Shown here piece after piece: positions 12,565 through 24,003 of a DNA stretch of 64,000 bases (positions within the stretch are counted from its first letter, which is position 1; the number at the start of each line of letters is the position of its first letter). Both the position numbers and the translations under genes were made by a program. The notes below the pieces were generated by a model. The model was not told the origin of the DNA, did no database searches, and saw nothing but the letters and a program-made list of their open reading frames with translations. Source of the DNA: Theocolax elegans (taxonomy: Eukaryota > Arthropoda > Insecta > Hymenoptera > Cerocephalidae); contig CM047429.1 in NCBI GenBank assembly GCA_026168455.1, positions 1,973,370-2,037,369 of the forward strand. The letters are read 5' to 3'.

Positions 12565-12677
12565 TCCTTAAAGGGCCGGCATTTGAGATTTTGGAAAAGC
12601 TTGATTTCTCCATAGAAAAGGGGGTTTGGGCCCCCAAGTTATGATCAAACTATGGTCAAATGTCGGCCCTCTAAGGG
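12565..12677. mobile_element. TTAA-flanked MITE (piggyBac-like), copy 1
   Basis: TTAA lies at 12561-12564 and 12678-12681. The ends TCCTTAAAGGGCCGGCATTT and AATGTCGGCCCTCTAAGGG form inverted repeats around about 75 bp. Related elements are at 20425-20545 (duplicated at 21071-21191) and 62145-62326. TTAA target use and CCY-type ends are hallmarks of piggyBac-type transposition; no transposase is present here. Confidence 0.7.
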
Positions 12678-12681
12678 TTAA

Positions 12682-13137
12682 AATATTCACGGAGATAATT
12701 ATTTACACTGAGATTTGTGAATAATTCAGGGCATTGGCAATAGTAGCTATGCTAGAGGGGAAAAGTCCGAGATAACGTTGCACGAGGAATTTTTCGAATC
12801 GATTGCGTTTTGAGAATCGTCACCACACGTGACCAAATCAACTAATAAACAATTTTCGAAATTTTCATAGCCTGTTTTGCTGATTTACGATGTCGAAAAT
12901 CATTCCCAGTACACGCATATGGCGCAACCCGATTCTATCGTAGTTCTTGCACCTTGCTATATTGTGGGTGACCAATGTAATTTCCTTAACATTCAATGTA
13001 AAGTACAGAATCACTTAGAAATAACAATAAAGTCACTGCTATGTGGCATCTTACAAAATAGCTGCAAAATACTTCCTTAGCACAAATTTACAAAAGTAAA
13101 AAGTTCTTCATCTCGAATTTTCGTCCTGTCACAATCG
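12682..13137. other. No recognisable feature
   Basis: Mixed-composition DNA with a 67-codon frame at 12877-13080 that I do not recognise. I see no repeats or RNA genes. Confidence 0.35.
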
Positions 13138-13490
13138 CTATGTATCGCGTTCGCTGTTTATCAAGGCGGAAATATTAAAATACAGAATACACTGGAGCAG
13201 TTTCTTTTTAAAACGTAGTAGCTTTATTAAAATGATTTGAAATCACAGTCGCCAGTGATTATCCAAGTGACAAAGAATATACACACTCATACTGCGCAAG
13301 GATCAAGGATCTCGCAATCACCGAGAGTCGAGCGCTCGCGTACCGTGTACTGCGTTACGCATGTTGCTTACAGGGCATTAAGGAGGTTCGTCGAGTACGT
13401 AGTAAGTCAAAGAAGAGTCTATAGATCTTCTGTTGATTCAAGTGTTAAGCTTTTAAGATTTGGCAACATCGCTTGCTTATTTACGTAAAA
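13138..13490 (+). mobile_element. Truncated LTR-like fragment related to 11354-11700
   Basis: The stretch AATACACTGGAGCAGTTTCTTTTTAAA..., the TTTATTAAAAT segment, CAGTCGCCAGT and AAGTGACAAAGAA parallel 11400-11500 with many substitutions. Homology is lost by about 13490 at a TA tract. It is an old truncated copy. Confidence 0.5.
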
Positions 13491-13514
13491 CTATATATAT
13501 ATATATATATATAT

Positions 13515-13680
13515 AAACTTCCCAATAGGGGTTTATGACGCCCGACATGTTAAATTTGGATCTTCTGTCTGCTTCCTACCACTTGGTTGGGGGTGGGCGG
13601 GTTACGGAGCCCTGGCGTCATAACCCGAAGGTCTCTCTTCCTCGTACTAAAGTACGTATCTTCCCTCTCTATCATAGGCG
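13515..13680 (+). repeat. Dispersed repeat with short inverted ends, copy 2
   Basis: The first 62 bp are almost identical to 1781-1841. The remainder differs (a GGGGGTGGGCGGG segment), so the two copies have different interiors. It is bounded by TA tracts on both sides. Confidence 0.5.
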
Positions 13681-13699
13681 TATATATATATATATATAT

Positions 13700-14647
13700 G
13701 GGCTATTTCACGTCAAGTGGTACGATGAAAATTTTAAATCGCTCCAAAATTTGAAAACAGGCTGGAAATATCTTTCAGAAGATAGAAATAAATTTTTAGG
13801 TGTTAAAAATAATTTGCCTGACAGTTATTCCACCATAAAAAATGGAAATTTTTCAATTTTTTAGAAAAATTTCTATTTTCAAAGCCATTTATCTCAAAAT
13901 CTATTGATTTTTTTGAAAAAATATTAGAGACAACTTTTGTTCAATATAATCTTTAGAACTTATCTACCTAGGTTACAATTCTTAATTTTAAAATCTCGAA
14001 GAGATAGGACTCCTGGAAATATTGAATATCAAAAAAAGGCGACCACGCCACAATCGATTTTGATCTAACACCGCTCAAAAGATCACATTTTTTGAGAGCT
14101 TTCAAATGGCGGTGGTTAGATTATTGGCCAAGACCGCTGGTGTAAGTTATACCCCATAAACCTCATAAAATCACTAATTTTCATGTATTTTAGGGCATAA
14201 CTTACACCAGCGGTCTTGGCCAATAATCTAACCACCGCCATTCGAAAGCTCTCAAAAAATGTGATCTTTTGAGCGGTGTTAGATCAAAATCGATTGTGGC
14301 GTGGTCGCCTTTTTTTGATGTTCAATATTTCTAAGTGCCCTGTTTCTTCGAGATTTTAAAATTAAGAATTGTAACCCAGGTAGGTAAGTTCTAAAGATTA
14401 TTTTGAACAAAAGTTGTTTTTAATGTTTTTTAAAAAAAATCAATAGATTTTGAGTCAAATGGCTTTGAAAATATAAATTTTTCTAAAAAATTGAAAAATT
14501 TCCATTTTTCATGGTGGAATAACTCTTAGGCAAATTATTTTTAACACCTAAAAATTTTTTTCTATCTTCTGGAAGATATTTCTAGCCTGTTTTCAAATTT
14601 TGGAGCGATTTAATATTTTCATCGTACCACTTGACGTGAAATAGCCC
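13700..14647. mobile_element. Foldback element with about 455-bp inverted arms
   Basis: The left end GGGCTATTTCACGTCAAGTG at 13700 is complementary to the right end at 14647. Arms extend to about 14157 and from about 14192 with few differences and a loop of about 35 bp, so a transcript would form a very long hairpin. TA microsatellites bound it on both sides (about 13681-13699 and 14648-14662). No protein is encoded. It is a separate family from the 4120 foldback, although both start GGG and both sit in TA tracts. Confidence 0.8.
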
Positions 14648-14677
14648 ATATATATATATATATGTGTGTATATATAT

Positions 14678-15212
14678 ACAGGGTGTCCCATTTTAAAAAA
14701 TACACGAAGATAACTTTAGAATTTCACTTTTTTTCAAACAATGTTTCGGATAAATGTTATTGGGTTTGGAGAAGGACATCTGATGATGACCTTAAAATTC
14801 ACCTTAAACTTGACCTTAATGGTTTTTTCAAGGTTAACTCTGTTTTTTTTCAATGGAACCCCTATTTCTTACCCCGGAATCGGAAAGAGCGGAAAATTTT
14901 ACGTCCAGATAGTATCTTTTGTTCATGGATGAAAATGAACCTAAGGTCAAGCTAAGGTCAAAACTAACCTTTAAGGTTAAACGGTGGGAATATTGTGTAA
15001 GCTAAGCAAGATAAGCAAAAATTTGTTCATTATTAGTTGTTCAGTTCGAACGGGTTCGACTACTGATGTCCTTGTAATTGACCTTAAAATTGATCTTAAA
15101 ATTGACCTTGAGCTTGCTAATCAAACTAATTCTTCTCTTGTGGGCCAGCTAAAAAATTTCGTGGTACATTTTCTTGAAGAAAAAATTAAATTCTTTTTTA
15201 AAAGTGCGTAGC
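14678..15212 (+). repeat. ACAGGGTGT-ended repeat, copy 1
   Basis: It begins ACAGGGTGTCCCATTTTAAA and is about 500 bp homologous, inverted, to 23505-24006. It contains repeated TGACCTTAAAAT segments (near 14788-14830 and 15075-15110). Homology ends around the GTGGGCCAGCTAAAAAATTT segment near 15145. The 97- and 75-codon frames inside are not recognised and are poorly conserved between copies. Confidence 0.65.
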
Positions 15213-16377
15213 AGTGCTTAATAATACCTTACTCAATTTTGAGTAAGGGTGGTTTTAACTCTTGTGGTTTTAACTCTTAAATAGTTTTAACTTTTAGATG
15301 TTTTAGTATCGTGCAAATTCTTTTGTGATTTACAGATATAAACGTAGGTTGGGTTACTGTAAATAAAAGTAATTGAAGTTTCGTTTATTCTTGACTTTTT
15401 TCGAATTAGGTGATTGTTCTTGAGTTGTAATTATTACTAAATAGTTATAGTAATAGTAACAATTTTCTTCTGAAAATTACTTTTGGTTTGTGTCTGATTT
15501 AAAATCTCCGTGAGAGGTCTTTATCGAGTTTGGTAAGGTCAATCGTAAATACTGGTTTCTTTTTTGTACTTCATTCGTGAAAACTGCTAAGTTTTTTCAA
15601 AAGGCGCGATAGCGCCTGACGCAAGTATAGCGCGAGAGCCATTATAGACAGCTAATTTAACCCCTCAGATTTTGTATTCATTATTTTGATTATTGCATTA
15701 ATAATATATGTATAATCGATCAAACCCCACATTTCCTATTTAATTATCTTTACTCAACATTAAATTTTGTGTAAATTCATCGACACATACTAGAGAAAAA
15801 TCAAGTGAAAGAAATTGCTTGTTGATTTCCTTTAACTCGATTTTTGCTATTTCCGTGTTTTATTGTCTCTTCCCTTTTTATATATATATGTCTATAGAAT
15901 TAGTTTCCAGCCCGGGACAGAGCGCGTACACATGTGAAAACTCGTGTCAGACTCTGAAAAATTCAGCGCGAGGGCGCTACTGTTACGCTCAGTTTACTTG
16001 CAGCAGTTGCAGTTGTCATGTTTTGTGGTTATATTTTTTTTAATAAGTACTGCTAAATTTTCAAATTCTAAAATTAATCGGGGGGTCTTTGGATATATAT
16101 ATATATAATATTATGACATTCCCGTATCTTCATCAAAAATGTCACGTAACACATAGGTGCAGGGGATCACATTTACTTACACGGGAGAGAAAGAGAGATA
16201 GAGTGAAGTGAGAGATAATCAAGTCAAACGTCAACCTGCGTGTACATTACAGCGTGCAAAAAGTGTTACAGATAAAACAAGTATTTCTGTGTAAAGAAAA
16301 ATAGCATCTCACTAATACGATGAGTAAATAAACGATAAAAAGGAAAAAATCCGAAGAGAGATAGAATATTTAATGAA
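15213..16377. other. AT-rich stretch without recognisable genes
   Basis: Mostly AT-rich sequence with TA microsatellites at about 15878 and 16095. A 74-codon frame at 15819-16043 includes microsatellite-derived residues and is probably spurious. It lies upstream of the decayed gene at 16378 and could contain its 5' end, but I see nothing specific. Confidence 0.35.
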
Positions 16378-17915
16378 ATGGAACTTAATTACAATGAACA
16401 AATGGAACAAATAAAAACTAGCGAACAAAACTCAGATGTTAAGAAACGTAATAATGGAATTCATTGCATTAAGTTTAATAAGGATGAATGTATTTTTCAG
16501 TTTGCAATATATGATGATGACGAACATATAAAAACATATACTGTTCAAATTTTTAATGAAAATAATAAGGGAACATTTGGAGTTTTGGATATTCCATTGG
16601 CCATAGATTTGCATCAAGTAGTTAAAGAAACACCTTTTTGGATAATATTGTAAATACTCCAATAATATTTGTAAGAAATCTTAAGTTACACTTAGACACG
16701 TATCACAAACAAAAAAAACAATATGATGATTTGAAATCTTATTTGGAAGATGTTTGTAATTGTTCTGTGGATGTGCATTATTCTTATACTTTTGTTTTAT
16801 AACGTTTCTGAAATGCAAATATTTTGAAACTAATATCTACTTTAACATAATTGTTTATGTATTTCATGACTTAACAAAAGAAAATCCTATTAAAGTAAAA
16901 TTTGACTTAAATTGCTTTGATGATATTGACAATACTAATATGAAGCAGCATTTAGAATCTTTTTTCGAATGTTTTAAAACTTTAACATTAAAAGAAACAT
17001 TTATTCAAATAATTGAACAAGATAATGCACTTATGGAATGGAAGTTGGAAAAATATGATACAATATTAAATTTAAGTGTAAGTATTTTTAAACTAAAGAC
17101 CTTAAAACGGAAAAAAAATTATTTATTCATTTATTTGTCTTTTAGGATTTATCAGATTTTGAAAGCTCAGACGATGATATTAGCCAGATGAGCACTCAAA
17201 AAAAGAAATAAACAAAACAAGCGGTGAAGAAACCTTCATATACTAAAATTAAAAATGCAACTGTTAATAAATTACAAACTAACAAAAAGTCACAATGTAA
17301 AAATGATGGCTCGACTGAATAGTATAGTCAAGGAAATTCTCAAACAAATATGAATGTTAAACAAACACAGAAAACTAACAAGAAAAAGAAAAAAAAACTT
17401 CAAGATACAATGAGACAAACAAAACTAAACTTTACATTAGAGAAGAATGCAAATGAAAAAAATGTTACTGGTGATAATAGTGCAATAAGCGCTACTATTC
17501 ATATTGTGAATAAAAAAAGCGTAGAACAATTAAAGAAAGTCAACACATCCAAAGGAGAATCAAATAGTGAAATGAATAAAACAGATGAAATTAATAAAGT
17601 TAATTCAAAAGGTAAACCGCAAAAACAGCGATTAGCTAGCAAGCTATAGTTAATTTAAATAAGACTATTGACATGAAAAGGAAATCAATAACAAAAATAA
17701 ATACCTTTAGAAGACCACATAGTATAATTAACAAACGAATCAAGCAACCTATCATAACAAGTACACCACTTCATGTGCAAACTCATAAGTTATTTCAACC
17801 AACTACAAATGATAATTTGGACATCAGTGAAATAAGTAGAAGAGAATCTGTAAATACCAATAATCATAATAGCAGTAGTAGTAGTACCAGAAACCTAAGA
17901 CTTTCTCGTAATTAA
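16378..17915 (+). pseudogene. Decayed intron-containing gene of unknown family
   Basis: ATG at 16378 starts a protein-like frame (MELNYNEQMEQIKTSEQ...). It shifts frame around 16635-16645 and continues to 16801. A later exon runs to about 17079 and reads ENPIKVKFDLN...FFECF. It is followed by GTAAGTAT at 17080 and a TTTGTCTTTTAG acceptor ending near 17142. Splicing there joins ...NLS to DLSDFESSDDDIS in frame, which supports a real intron of about 63 bp. After TAA at about 17209 the same frame continues as a Lys/Asn-rich tail with another stop (TAG near 17319) to 17649. A last segment (17673-17915) is in a different frame and Ser/Asn-rich. The order is a folded N-terminal region followed by a charged disordered tail. 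Retained introns argue against a retrocopy. I cannot name the family; one intron between 16760 and 16880 is unresolved. Confidence 0.55.
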
Positions 17916-18298
17916 AAAAATTGTATAAATTTAAAATTGTTAATATTATTTAATTATGGTTGCATAACACCAATATATTAAGTATATGATGGAATTTAAA
18001 TAAATTTATATTAGAAGAATGCCCTTTTACATATAGTAGCAAAATAATATATTATGTTTTAGGGTATAGATAAGTATTATAAAAGTATTCATATGCTTTT
18101 AAGAAATTATAATAATATAGAAAAAATGAAGAAGATATCTCTTTGGTAGACATCGTCAAGATCAAGACCATCACTATTTAAATTAGTTAATTACTGCCTA
18201 ATATCTTATGTATATAGATCAAAGAATAAATAACAATTATTAAGATATTAATACAGGGATGATCTGTATATACAAGTTCCAAACATTTGTATATGTAA
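17916..18298. other. AT-rich spacer
   Basis: AT-rich sequence downstream of the decayed gene. No element or RNA recognised. Confidence 0.4.
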
Positions 18299-18381
18299 GC
18301 GTTGCGTTAGCTTAGTGGATACAGCGTTTGCGTTTGGTGCGTGCGTTGCGGGGTTCGATTCCCGGTTAGGGCAAAAATTTT
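18299..18381 (+). tRNA. tRNA-like sequence (decayed tRNA or SINE head)
   Basis: TTAGCTTAGTGGATA (18307-18321) matches an internal A box and GGGGTTCGATTCCCGG (about 18351-18366) a B box, at tRNA-like spacing. A run of six T residues follows at about 18378-18383, as in a polymerase III terminator. The acceptor and anticodon stems pair imperfectly and I cannot fix an anticodon, so I favour a degenerate tRNA or tRNA-derived repeat over a functional tRNA. Confidence 0.4.
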
Positions 18382-18900
18382 TTCAGCGTTTTTCTTCGTC
18401 AAATATATGTAATTAGTGTAAATATATAAACTAAAACAATATAAAAATACCTATAAGTTAATTAAAAATAATAATAAGGTTCGCGAAAGAAAAATTCTTT
18501 TCAAATTTTTTTTGAGTTATGTATATATAAATACTTTTTAATTTCTGCATTATTTTTGTATTCTTTAAAAATGCTTTAAAAATCCTAATTGCTCAATTTA
18601 TGAGATAGGTAAATTATTTTATATTAATAAAAAATTGTTTATAACTATAACGTAATAACGTTTAAGTAATTTATAAGCCTGAAAAATATAAGAACAAACT
18701 TATAACTATTTTATAGGTAGAAAATGCCGAATCCCAATAGACCATATTTAATGTGTTATTTAGGGACCAAAAAACGTTACACATATAGAAATAAAATAGC
18801 TATTTTTTATACCCAGAATATTGGTAGTACAGTATAAAAAATTCCTAGTTTATCGGTAAAAAATTGTTCTTCTTTTTTCTACTTACACAATAGCTTAATT
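18382..18900. other. AT-rich spacer
   Basis: Very AT-rich sequence with no gene or repeat boundary that I can define. Confidence 0.4.
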
Positions 18901-18902
18901 TT

Positions 18903-19328
18903 TTTTTATTAAGAATTTACTAAGTAAATATCCGATAAAAGAAATTTCTGCAATAGAAAGTATTGAAATCAAAACACCTTCCAAGAAGGTGTCAATATTC
19001 GCAAGTATTTTATTCCAATCACACTTTTTAAATTGCAATCTATTAAATAAATATCTTTAATTCTTATTCCCATATTTTTTCTACTTATACAATAGCTTAA
19101 AATTTTTTATTTAAAAGTAATTACGTAACTTATAACTTATATGCACTTATAAAGTTTCTTAAGTATGTTCCTTTTGACGAATAAAAAATTTGGAACAAAA
19201 GTTATCTTTAATTCTTATTCCCTTCTTTTTTCTACTTAATTAATTCTTAATAGCTTAATTTTTTTTATTAAGAATTAACTAAGTAAATATCCGATAAAAG
19301 AAATTTCTGCAATAGAAAGTATTGAAAT
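18903..19328 (+). repeat. Tandem partial copies of the palindrome-arm end
   Basis: The segment AAATATCCGATAAAAGAAAT...CACCTTCCAAGAAGGTGTC occurs at about 18926-19030 and again at about 19285-19390. The AAAACACCTTCCAAGAAGG portion is itself a small hairpin. The second occurrence runs into the outer end of the large palindrome. This is a local tandem duplication of about 360 bp with an AT-rich spacer. Confidence 0.55.
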
Positions 19329-20400
19329 CAAAACACCTTCCAAGAAGGTGTCAATATTCGCAAGTATTTTATTCCAATCACAATTTTTAAATTGCAATCT
19401 ATTAAATAAATATTTTTTTTTTTTTAAACGTAATTACGTAACTTATAACTTATATGCACTTATAAAGTTTCATAAGTGTGTTCCTTTTGACGAATAAAAA
19501 ATTTGGAACAAAAGGGTCAGTAATAAAAAACAACTAGAAATTAAAGACTCATCATTTTCTACCTATTGTTATTTTAATTGGACATTTTATATATTTTTTC
19601 ATATATATTTTTCCATAAGTAGTTTTTGCAATAGAAAGTATTGAAATCAAAGCGGTATAATCGACAAGTATTTTTTACCATACCATAAATTTGTATTTCA
19701 ATTAATCATTTTTATTTTTGTGTGTTACATAAACTCCGCAAAAAGTTTCTACAATTGAAAGTACTGAAATCAAAATGGAATCGCCAAGTATTGTATCCAC
19801 GCATCAATGTATGGGAAGCGAGATTTAAAAATTTTTCGTCGTTTAAATTTGTTGAAACTTCTCTAACTTGTTTCAAGGAGTTCACATTTGAACCGTGATG
19901 ATTATCATCATTTATCAAATCCTCATTATTGCCAAGAAATATATTTATTATGTCAAAATCTTCATCCATTTACATAGTTGGAGAAATAAGTAAACAATTT
20001 TATAATATATTTATTTACATAAAATTAACTTCTTCAAAACTAATAAAACAGAGATTTATTTATCTCATTTTATTGCTTTTAAATAAAATAATACTTGCAC
20101 CACCGTTGGTTAAGTCTACTGATATATCTAGTGCTTTAAAACAATATGTATTTATGAACGCAAAATTTGATGTACAGTCAAGATAAAAAATAATTAGGGA
20201 ATGCGAAATTTGATCGAGAATATATTTAAAATGCAATAATATAAAAATAATGATAAAATATTATTTGAGAGGTTAAATTAGCTGCCTTTTAATTTCAATT
20301 TGAAAATATGTATTCATTTTTTGATGTGTTAATTAATTTATTAATGCCTTGTAGCTATGTACAGACCTCATGGGAATCATTACAAGTCATTTATACAAAT

Positions 20401-21691
20401 TTTACCTCTTATCTTATACCTTGACCTTTAGAGGGCCGGTGTTCTGAAAATTTGGCAATCGCATTATTCTATAAATGTGTATCTATTTATTGATTTATAT
20501 AAAAAAATTGATTTTTTTCGCCTGCTATTACAGGTCCTCTAAAGATTAAAGTATTTATAAAAGCCCTTGATACATATGATAAATATATGCAATATGCATT
20601 GATGCATTCTTAAATAAGAACCCAAATCAACGTGTGGTGCAAGTATTATTTTATTTAAAAGCAATAAAATGAGATAAATAAATCTCTGTTTTATTAGTTT
20701 TGAAGAAGTTAATTTTATGTAAATAAATATATTATAAAATTGTTTACTTATTTCTCCAACTATGTAAATGGATGAAGATTTTGACATAATAAATATATTT
20801 CTTGGCAATAATGAGGATTTGATAAATGATGATAATCATCACGGTTCAAATGTGAACTCCTTGAAACAAGTTAGAGAAGTTTCAACAAATTTAAACGACG
20901 AAAAATTTTTAAATCTCGCTTCCCATACATTGATGCGTGGATACAATACTTGGCGATTCCATTTTGATTTCAGTACTTTCAATTGTAGAAACTTTTTGCG
21001 GAGTTTATGTAACACACAAAAATAAAAATGATTAATTGAAAAAATTTTACCTCTTATCTTATACCTTGACCTTTAGAGGGCCGGTGTTCTGAAAATTTGG
21101 CAATCGCATTATTCTATAAATGTGTATCTATTTATTGATTTATATAAAAAAATTGATTTTTTTTCGCCTGCTATTACAGGTCCTCTAAAGATTAAAGTAT
21201 TTATAAAAGCCCTTGATACATATGATAAATATATGCAATATGCATTGATGCATTCTTAAATAAGAACCCAAATCAACGTGTGGTGCAAGTATTATTTTAT
21301 TTAAAAGCAATAAAATGAGATAAATAAATCTCTGTTTTATTAGTTTTGAAGAAGTTAATTTTATGTAAATAAATATATTATAAAATTGTTTACTTATTTC
21401 TCCAACTATGTAAATGGATGAAGATTTTGACATAATAAATATATTTCTTGGCAATAATGAGGATTTGATAAATGATGATAATCATCACGGTTCAAATGTG
21501 AACTCCTTGAAACAAGTTAGAGAAGTTTCAACAAATTTAAACGACGAAAAATTTTTAAATCTCGCTTCCCATACATTGATGCGTGGATACAATACTTGGC
21601 GATTCCATTTTGATTTCAGTACTTTCAATTGTAGAAACTTTTTGCGGAGTTTATGTAACACACAAAAATAAAAATGATTAATTGAAATACA
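20401..21691 (+). repeat. 645-bp tandem duplication, two units
   Basis: Unit 1 (20401-21045) and unit 2 (21046-21691) both begin TTTACCTCTTATCTTATACC and differ by little more than one T in a poly-T run. Each contains a TTAA-type MITE, the MDEDF frame and part of the palindrome arm. The junction at about 21041 joins ATTAATTGAAA to AAATTTTACC. Confidence 0.85.
20425..20545. mobile_element. TTAA-type MITE copy 2 (duplicated at 21071-21191)
   Basis: Ends CCTTTAGAGGGCCGGTGTTC and CAGGTCCTCTAAAGA are imperfect inverted repeats. They are flanked by TTGA (20421-20424, a one-base variant) on the left and TTAA (20546-20549) on the right. Same family as 12565-12677. The second copy at 21071-21191 was carried by the tandem duplication rather than being an independent insertion. 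Confidence 0.65.
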
Positions 21692-22101
21692 AATTTATGG
21701 TATGGTAAAAAATACTTGTCGATTATACCGCTTTGATTTCAATACTTTCTATTGCAAAAACTACTTATGGAAAAATATATATGAAAAAATATATAAAATG
21801 TCCAATTAAAATAACAATAGGTAGAAAATGATGAGTCTTTAATTTCTAGTTGTTTTTTATTACTGACCCTTTTGTTCCAAATTTTTTATTCGTCAAAAGG
21901 AACACACTTATGAAACTTTATAAGTGCATATAAGTTATAAGTTACGTAATTACGTTTAAAAAAAAAAAATATTTATTTAATAGATTGCAATTTAAAAATT
22001 GTGATTGGAATAAAATACTTGCGAATATTGACACCTTCTTGGAAGGTGTTTTGTAAGTTTATACAGCAATACTGCACATACAAGCAAGTGTTTATGCCGA
22101 T

Positions 22102-23265
22102 TTGAGGTGGCTGCATTATCGCCCTACAATACATTTTCACAGATCAAGAATATTACTTTATTTTTTTATTTTTAATATCATTTACGTTGACTGTGCTATC
22201 GTTGATTATACCGGTAATGAAATAGTTGATATTCTTCTTATTCTAGGAGAATGTAGAGGAAACTATAGAAGAGCAGCAAGATTGTATGGTGATCGCTTTC
22301 CAGAAAAAAGACATCTCAATGCCGCGGTTATACGAAACATTGCACTTCGTGGCCGACAAGGAAATTTCAGAAGGCAAAGGAGATCACGGGATGAAGAAGA
22401 CTTTGTAAATGATGCTCGCTTAATTGCTGTTGTAGCTATGGTATATTTAAATGTTGATGTTAGCTTACGTGAGATTGAAGTAACACTGGGAGTGTCAAGG
22501 TTTACTGCCAGTAGATATTTACGAAATGTAAATTATCATCCTTACCACATCACTCTGAATCAAAGTTTAACAGAAGCTGATTATCAGCAAAGGATTAATT
22601 TTTGCCAATGGGCTACACAACATATTAGAAACGATCAAAACTTCTTCAACTACGTAATGTTCAGTGATAAGGCTATATTTCAAAGTAATGGAATTCTAAA
22701 CCGCCATAATTCGCATTACTGGTCTCCGATTAATCCTCATTCGATGAGGGAGGTTGATCATCAGCATCGCTGGAGTGTGACGGTATGGTGTGGTGTTGTT
22801 AACGGATACTTCGTAGGACCTTATATTTTTGATCGTAACGTCAATGCACAAGTTTATCTACAATTACTTAGAGATGAACTTCCAGGTTTGCTAGAAAACG
22901 TTGATCTGAATACACGGGCGAAGATGTGGCTGCAACATAATGGTGCTCCACCGCATAACGCCAACATTGTTGTAAATTTTCTTTATGAGCAGTTCAACAA
23001 TAGGAGGATTGGAAGAAGAGGGCCCGTTGATTGGCCACCTAGATCACCGGATCTAACTTCACCTCATTTTTACGTATGGGGGTATTTAATAGGTGTGATG
23101 TACAATACTCAGCCAACTACAAGAGGTAATATGATTCAAAGAATAAGAAACGCCAGCGAAAACATTCCACGCCAAGTATTACTGAATACTATTAGGCACT
23201 TTCAAAGAAGAATTCAACTTTGTTTGCAAATAAATAGTGCCAGTTTTGAGCATCTTTTGCAATAA
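22102..23265 (+). pseudogene. Tc1/mariner-type (DD41D spacing) transposase with damaged catalytic triad
   Basis: The frame is open for 387 codons from a TTG at 22102; no suitable ATG is visible near the expected start. An N-terminal helix-turn-helix region (about residues 38-75, ECRGNYRRAARLYGDRFPEK) is followed by a DDE domain. The first catalytic Asp is present in MFSDKAIF (residue 189), but the usual Glu after it is Lys. The second (normally QQDG or similar) is Asn in LQHNGAPPH (residue 280). The third (normally SPDLTSLDF-like) is His in SPDLTSPHF (residue 322). The 41-residue gap between positions two and three matches the DD41D type. The protein should not catalyse transposition, and no terminal inverted repeats are evident around it. 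The open frame despite catalytic loss is either chance in a young dead copy or hints at non-catalytic retention. Confidence 0.85.
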
Positions 23266-23279
23266 ATAGGAATAAATCA

Positions 23280-23460
23280 CTTATAGTGAGAGGCAAGGGG
23301 ACTCACTCTAATAAAATACCCCGAAAAGTGAGAGACAACGGGACTCACTCTAATAAAGCACTCTGAAAAGTGAAAGGCGAGGGGAGTCACTATAATAAAG
23401 CACCCCGAAAAATGAGAGGCAAGGGGACTCACTCTAATAAAGCACCCCAAAGAGAACAGG
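23280..23460 (+). repeat. Tandem array of a roughly 40-bp unit
   Basis: About four and a half imperfect units of the type GTGAGAGGCAAGGGGACTCA then CTCTAATAAAGCACCCCGAAAA lie directly after the transposase frame. No gene is present; an apparent minus-strand repetitive peptide is only the translation of the repeat. Confidence 0.75.
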
Positions 23461-23504
23461 ATCCTACCACGTCCACGACGTTGTTCCCGGGTAACCCTAA
23501 GAGT

Positions 23505-24003
23505 AGGACGAAATTTATTAGCTGGCCCAACAAGAGAAGATTTAGCTTGATTAGCAAGTTCAAGGTCAATTTTAAGGTCAATTTTAAGGTCAATTTCAAG
23601 GTCAATTTCAAGGTCATCAGTAGTCGAATCCGTTTGAACTGAACAACTAATAATGAACAAATTTTTGCTTATCTTGCGTAGCTTACGCAATATTCCCACC
23701 GTTTAAGCTTAAAGGTTAGTGTTGACCTTAGCATGACCTTAGGTTCATTTTCATCCATGAACAAAAGATACTATCTGGACGTAAACTTTTCCGCTCTTTC
23801 CGATTCCGGGGTAAAAAATAGGGGTTCCCATTGAAAAAAAACAGAGTTAACCTTGAAAAAACCATTAAGGTCAAGTTCAAGGTGTATTTTAAGGTCATCA
23901 TCAGATGTCCTTCTCCAAACTCAATAACATTTATCTGAGACATTGTTTGAAAAAAAGTCAAATTCTAAAGTTATCTTCGTGTATTTTTTAAAATAACACA
24001 CCC

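Larger units (their letters stand above)
19329..22053. repeat. 2.7-kb palindrome with about 776-bp arms
   Basis: Left arm 19329-20104 is the inverted complement of right arm 21279-22053, from CAAAACACC at the outer end to CTTGCACCAC at the inner end. An 85-codon frame starting MDEDFDIINIFLGNNEDL therefore occurs at 19712-19969 (-) and 21414-21671 (+). A further identical copy at 20768-21025 (+) comes from the tandem duplication in the centre. The three predicted peptides are identical, which implies a recent event or an assembly artefact. I do not recognise the peptide. The arms carry the recurrent motif GCAATAGAAAGTATTGAAAT ... CAAGTATTTT. Similarity to 1-820 shows that the arm belongs to an older repeat family. 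Confidence 0.8.

Noticed and set aside
18299..18381. Functional tRNA gene
   Set aside because: A and B boxes and a T-run are present, but the acceptor and anticodon stems have several mismatches and the anticodon cannot be set, so a degenerate or SINE-derived sequence is more likely.
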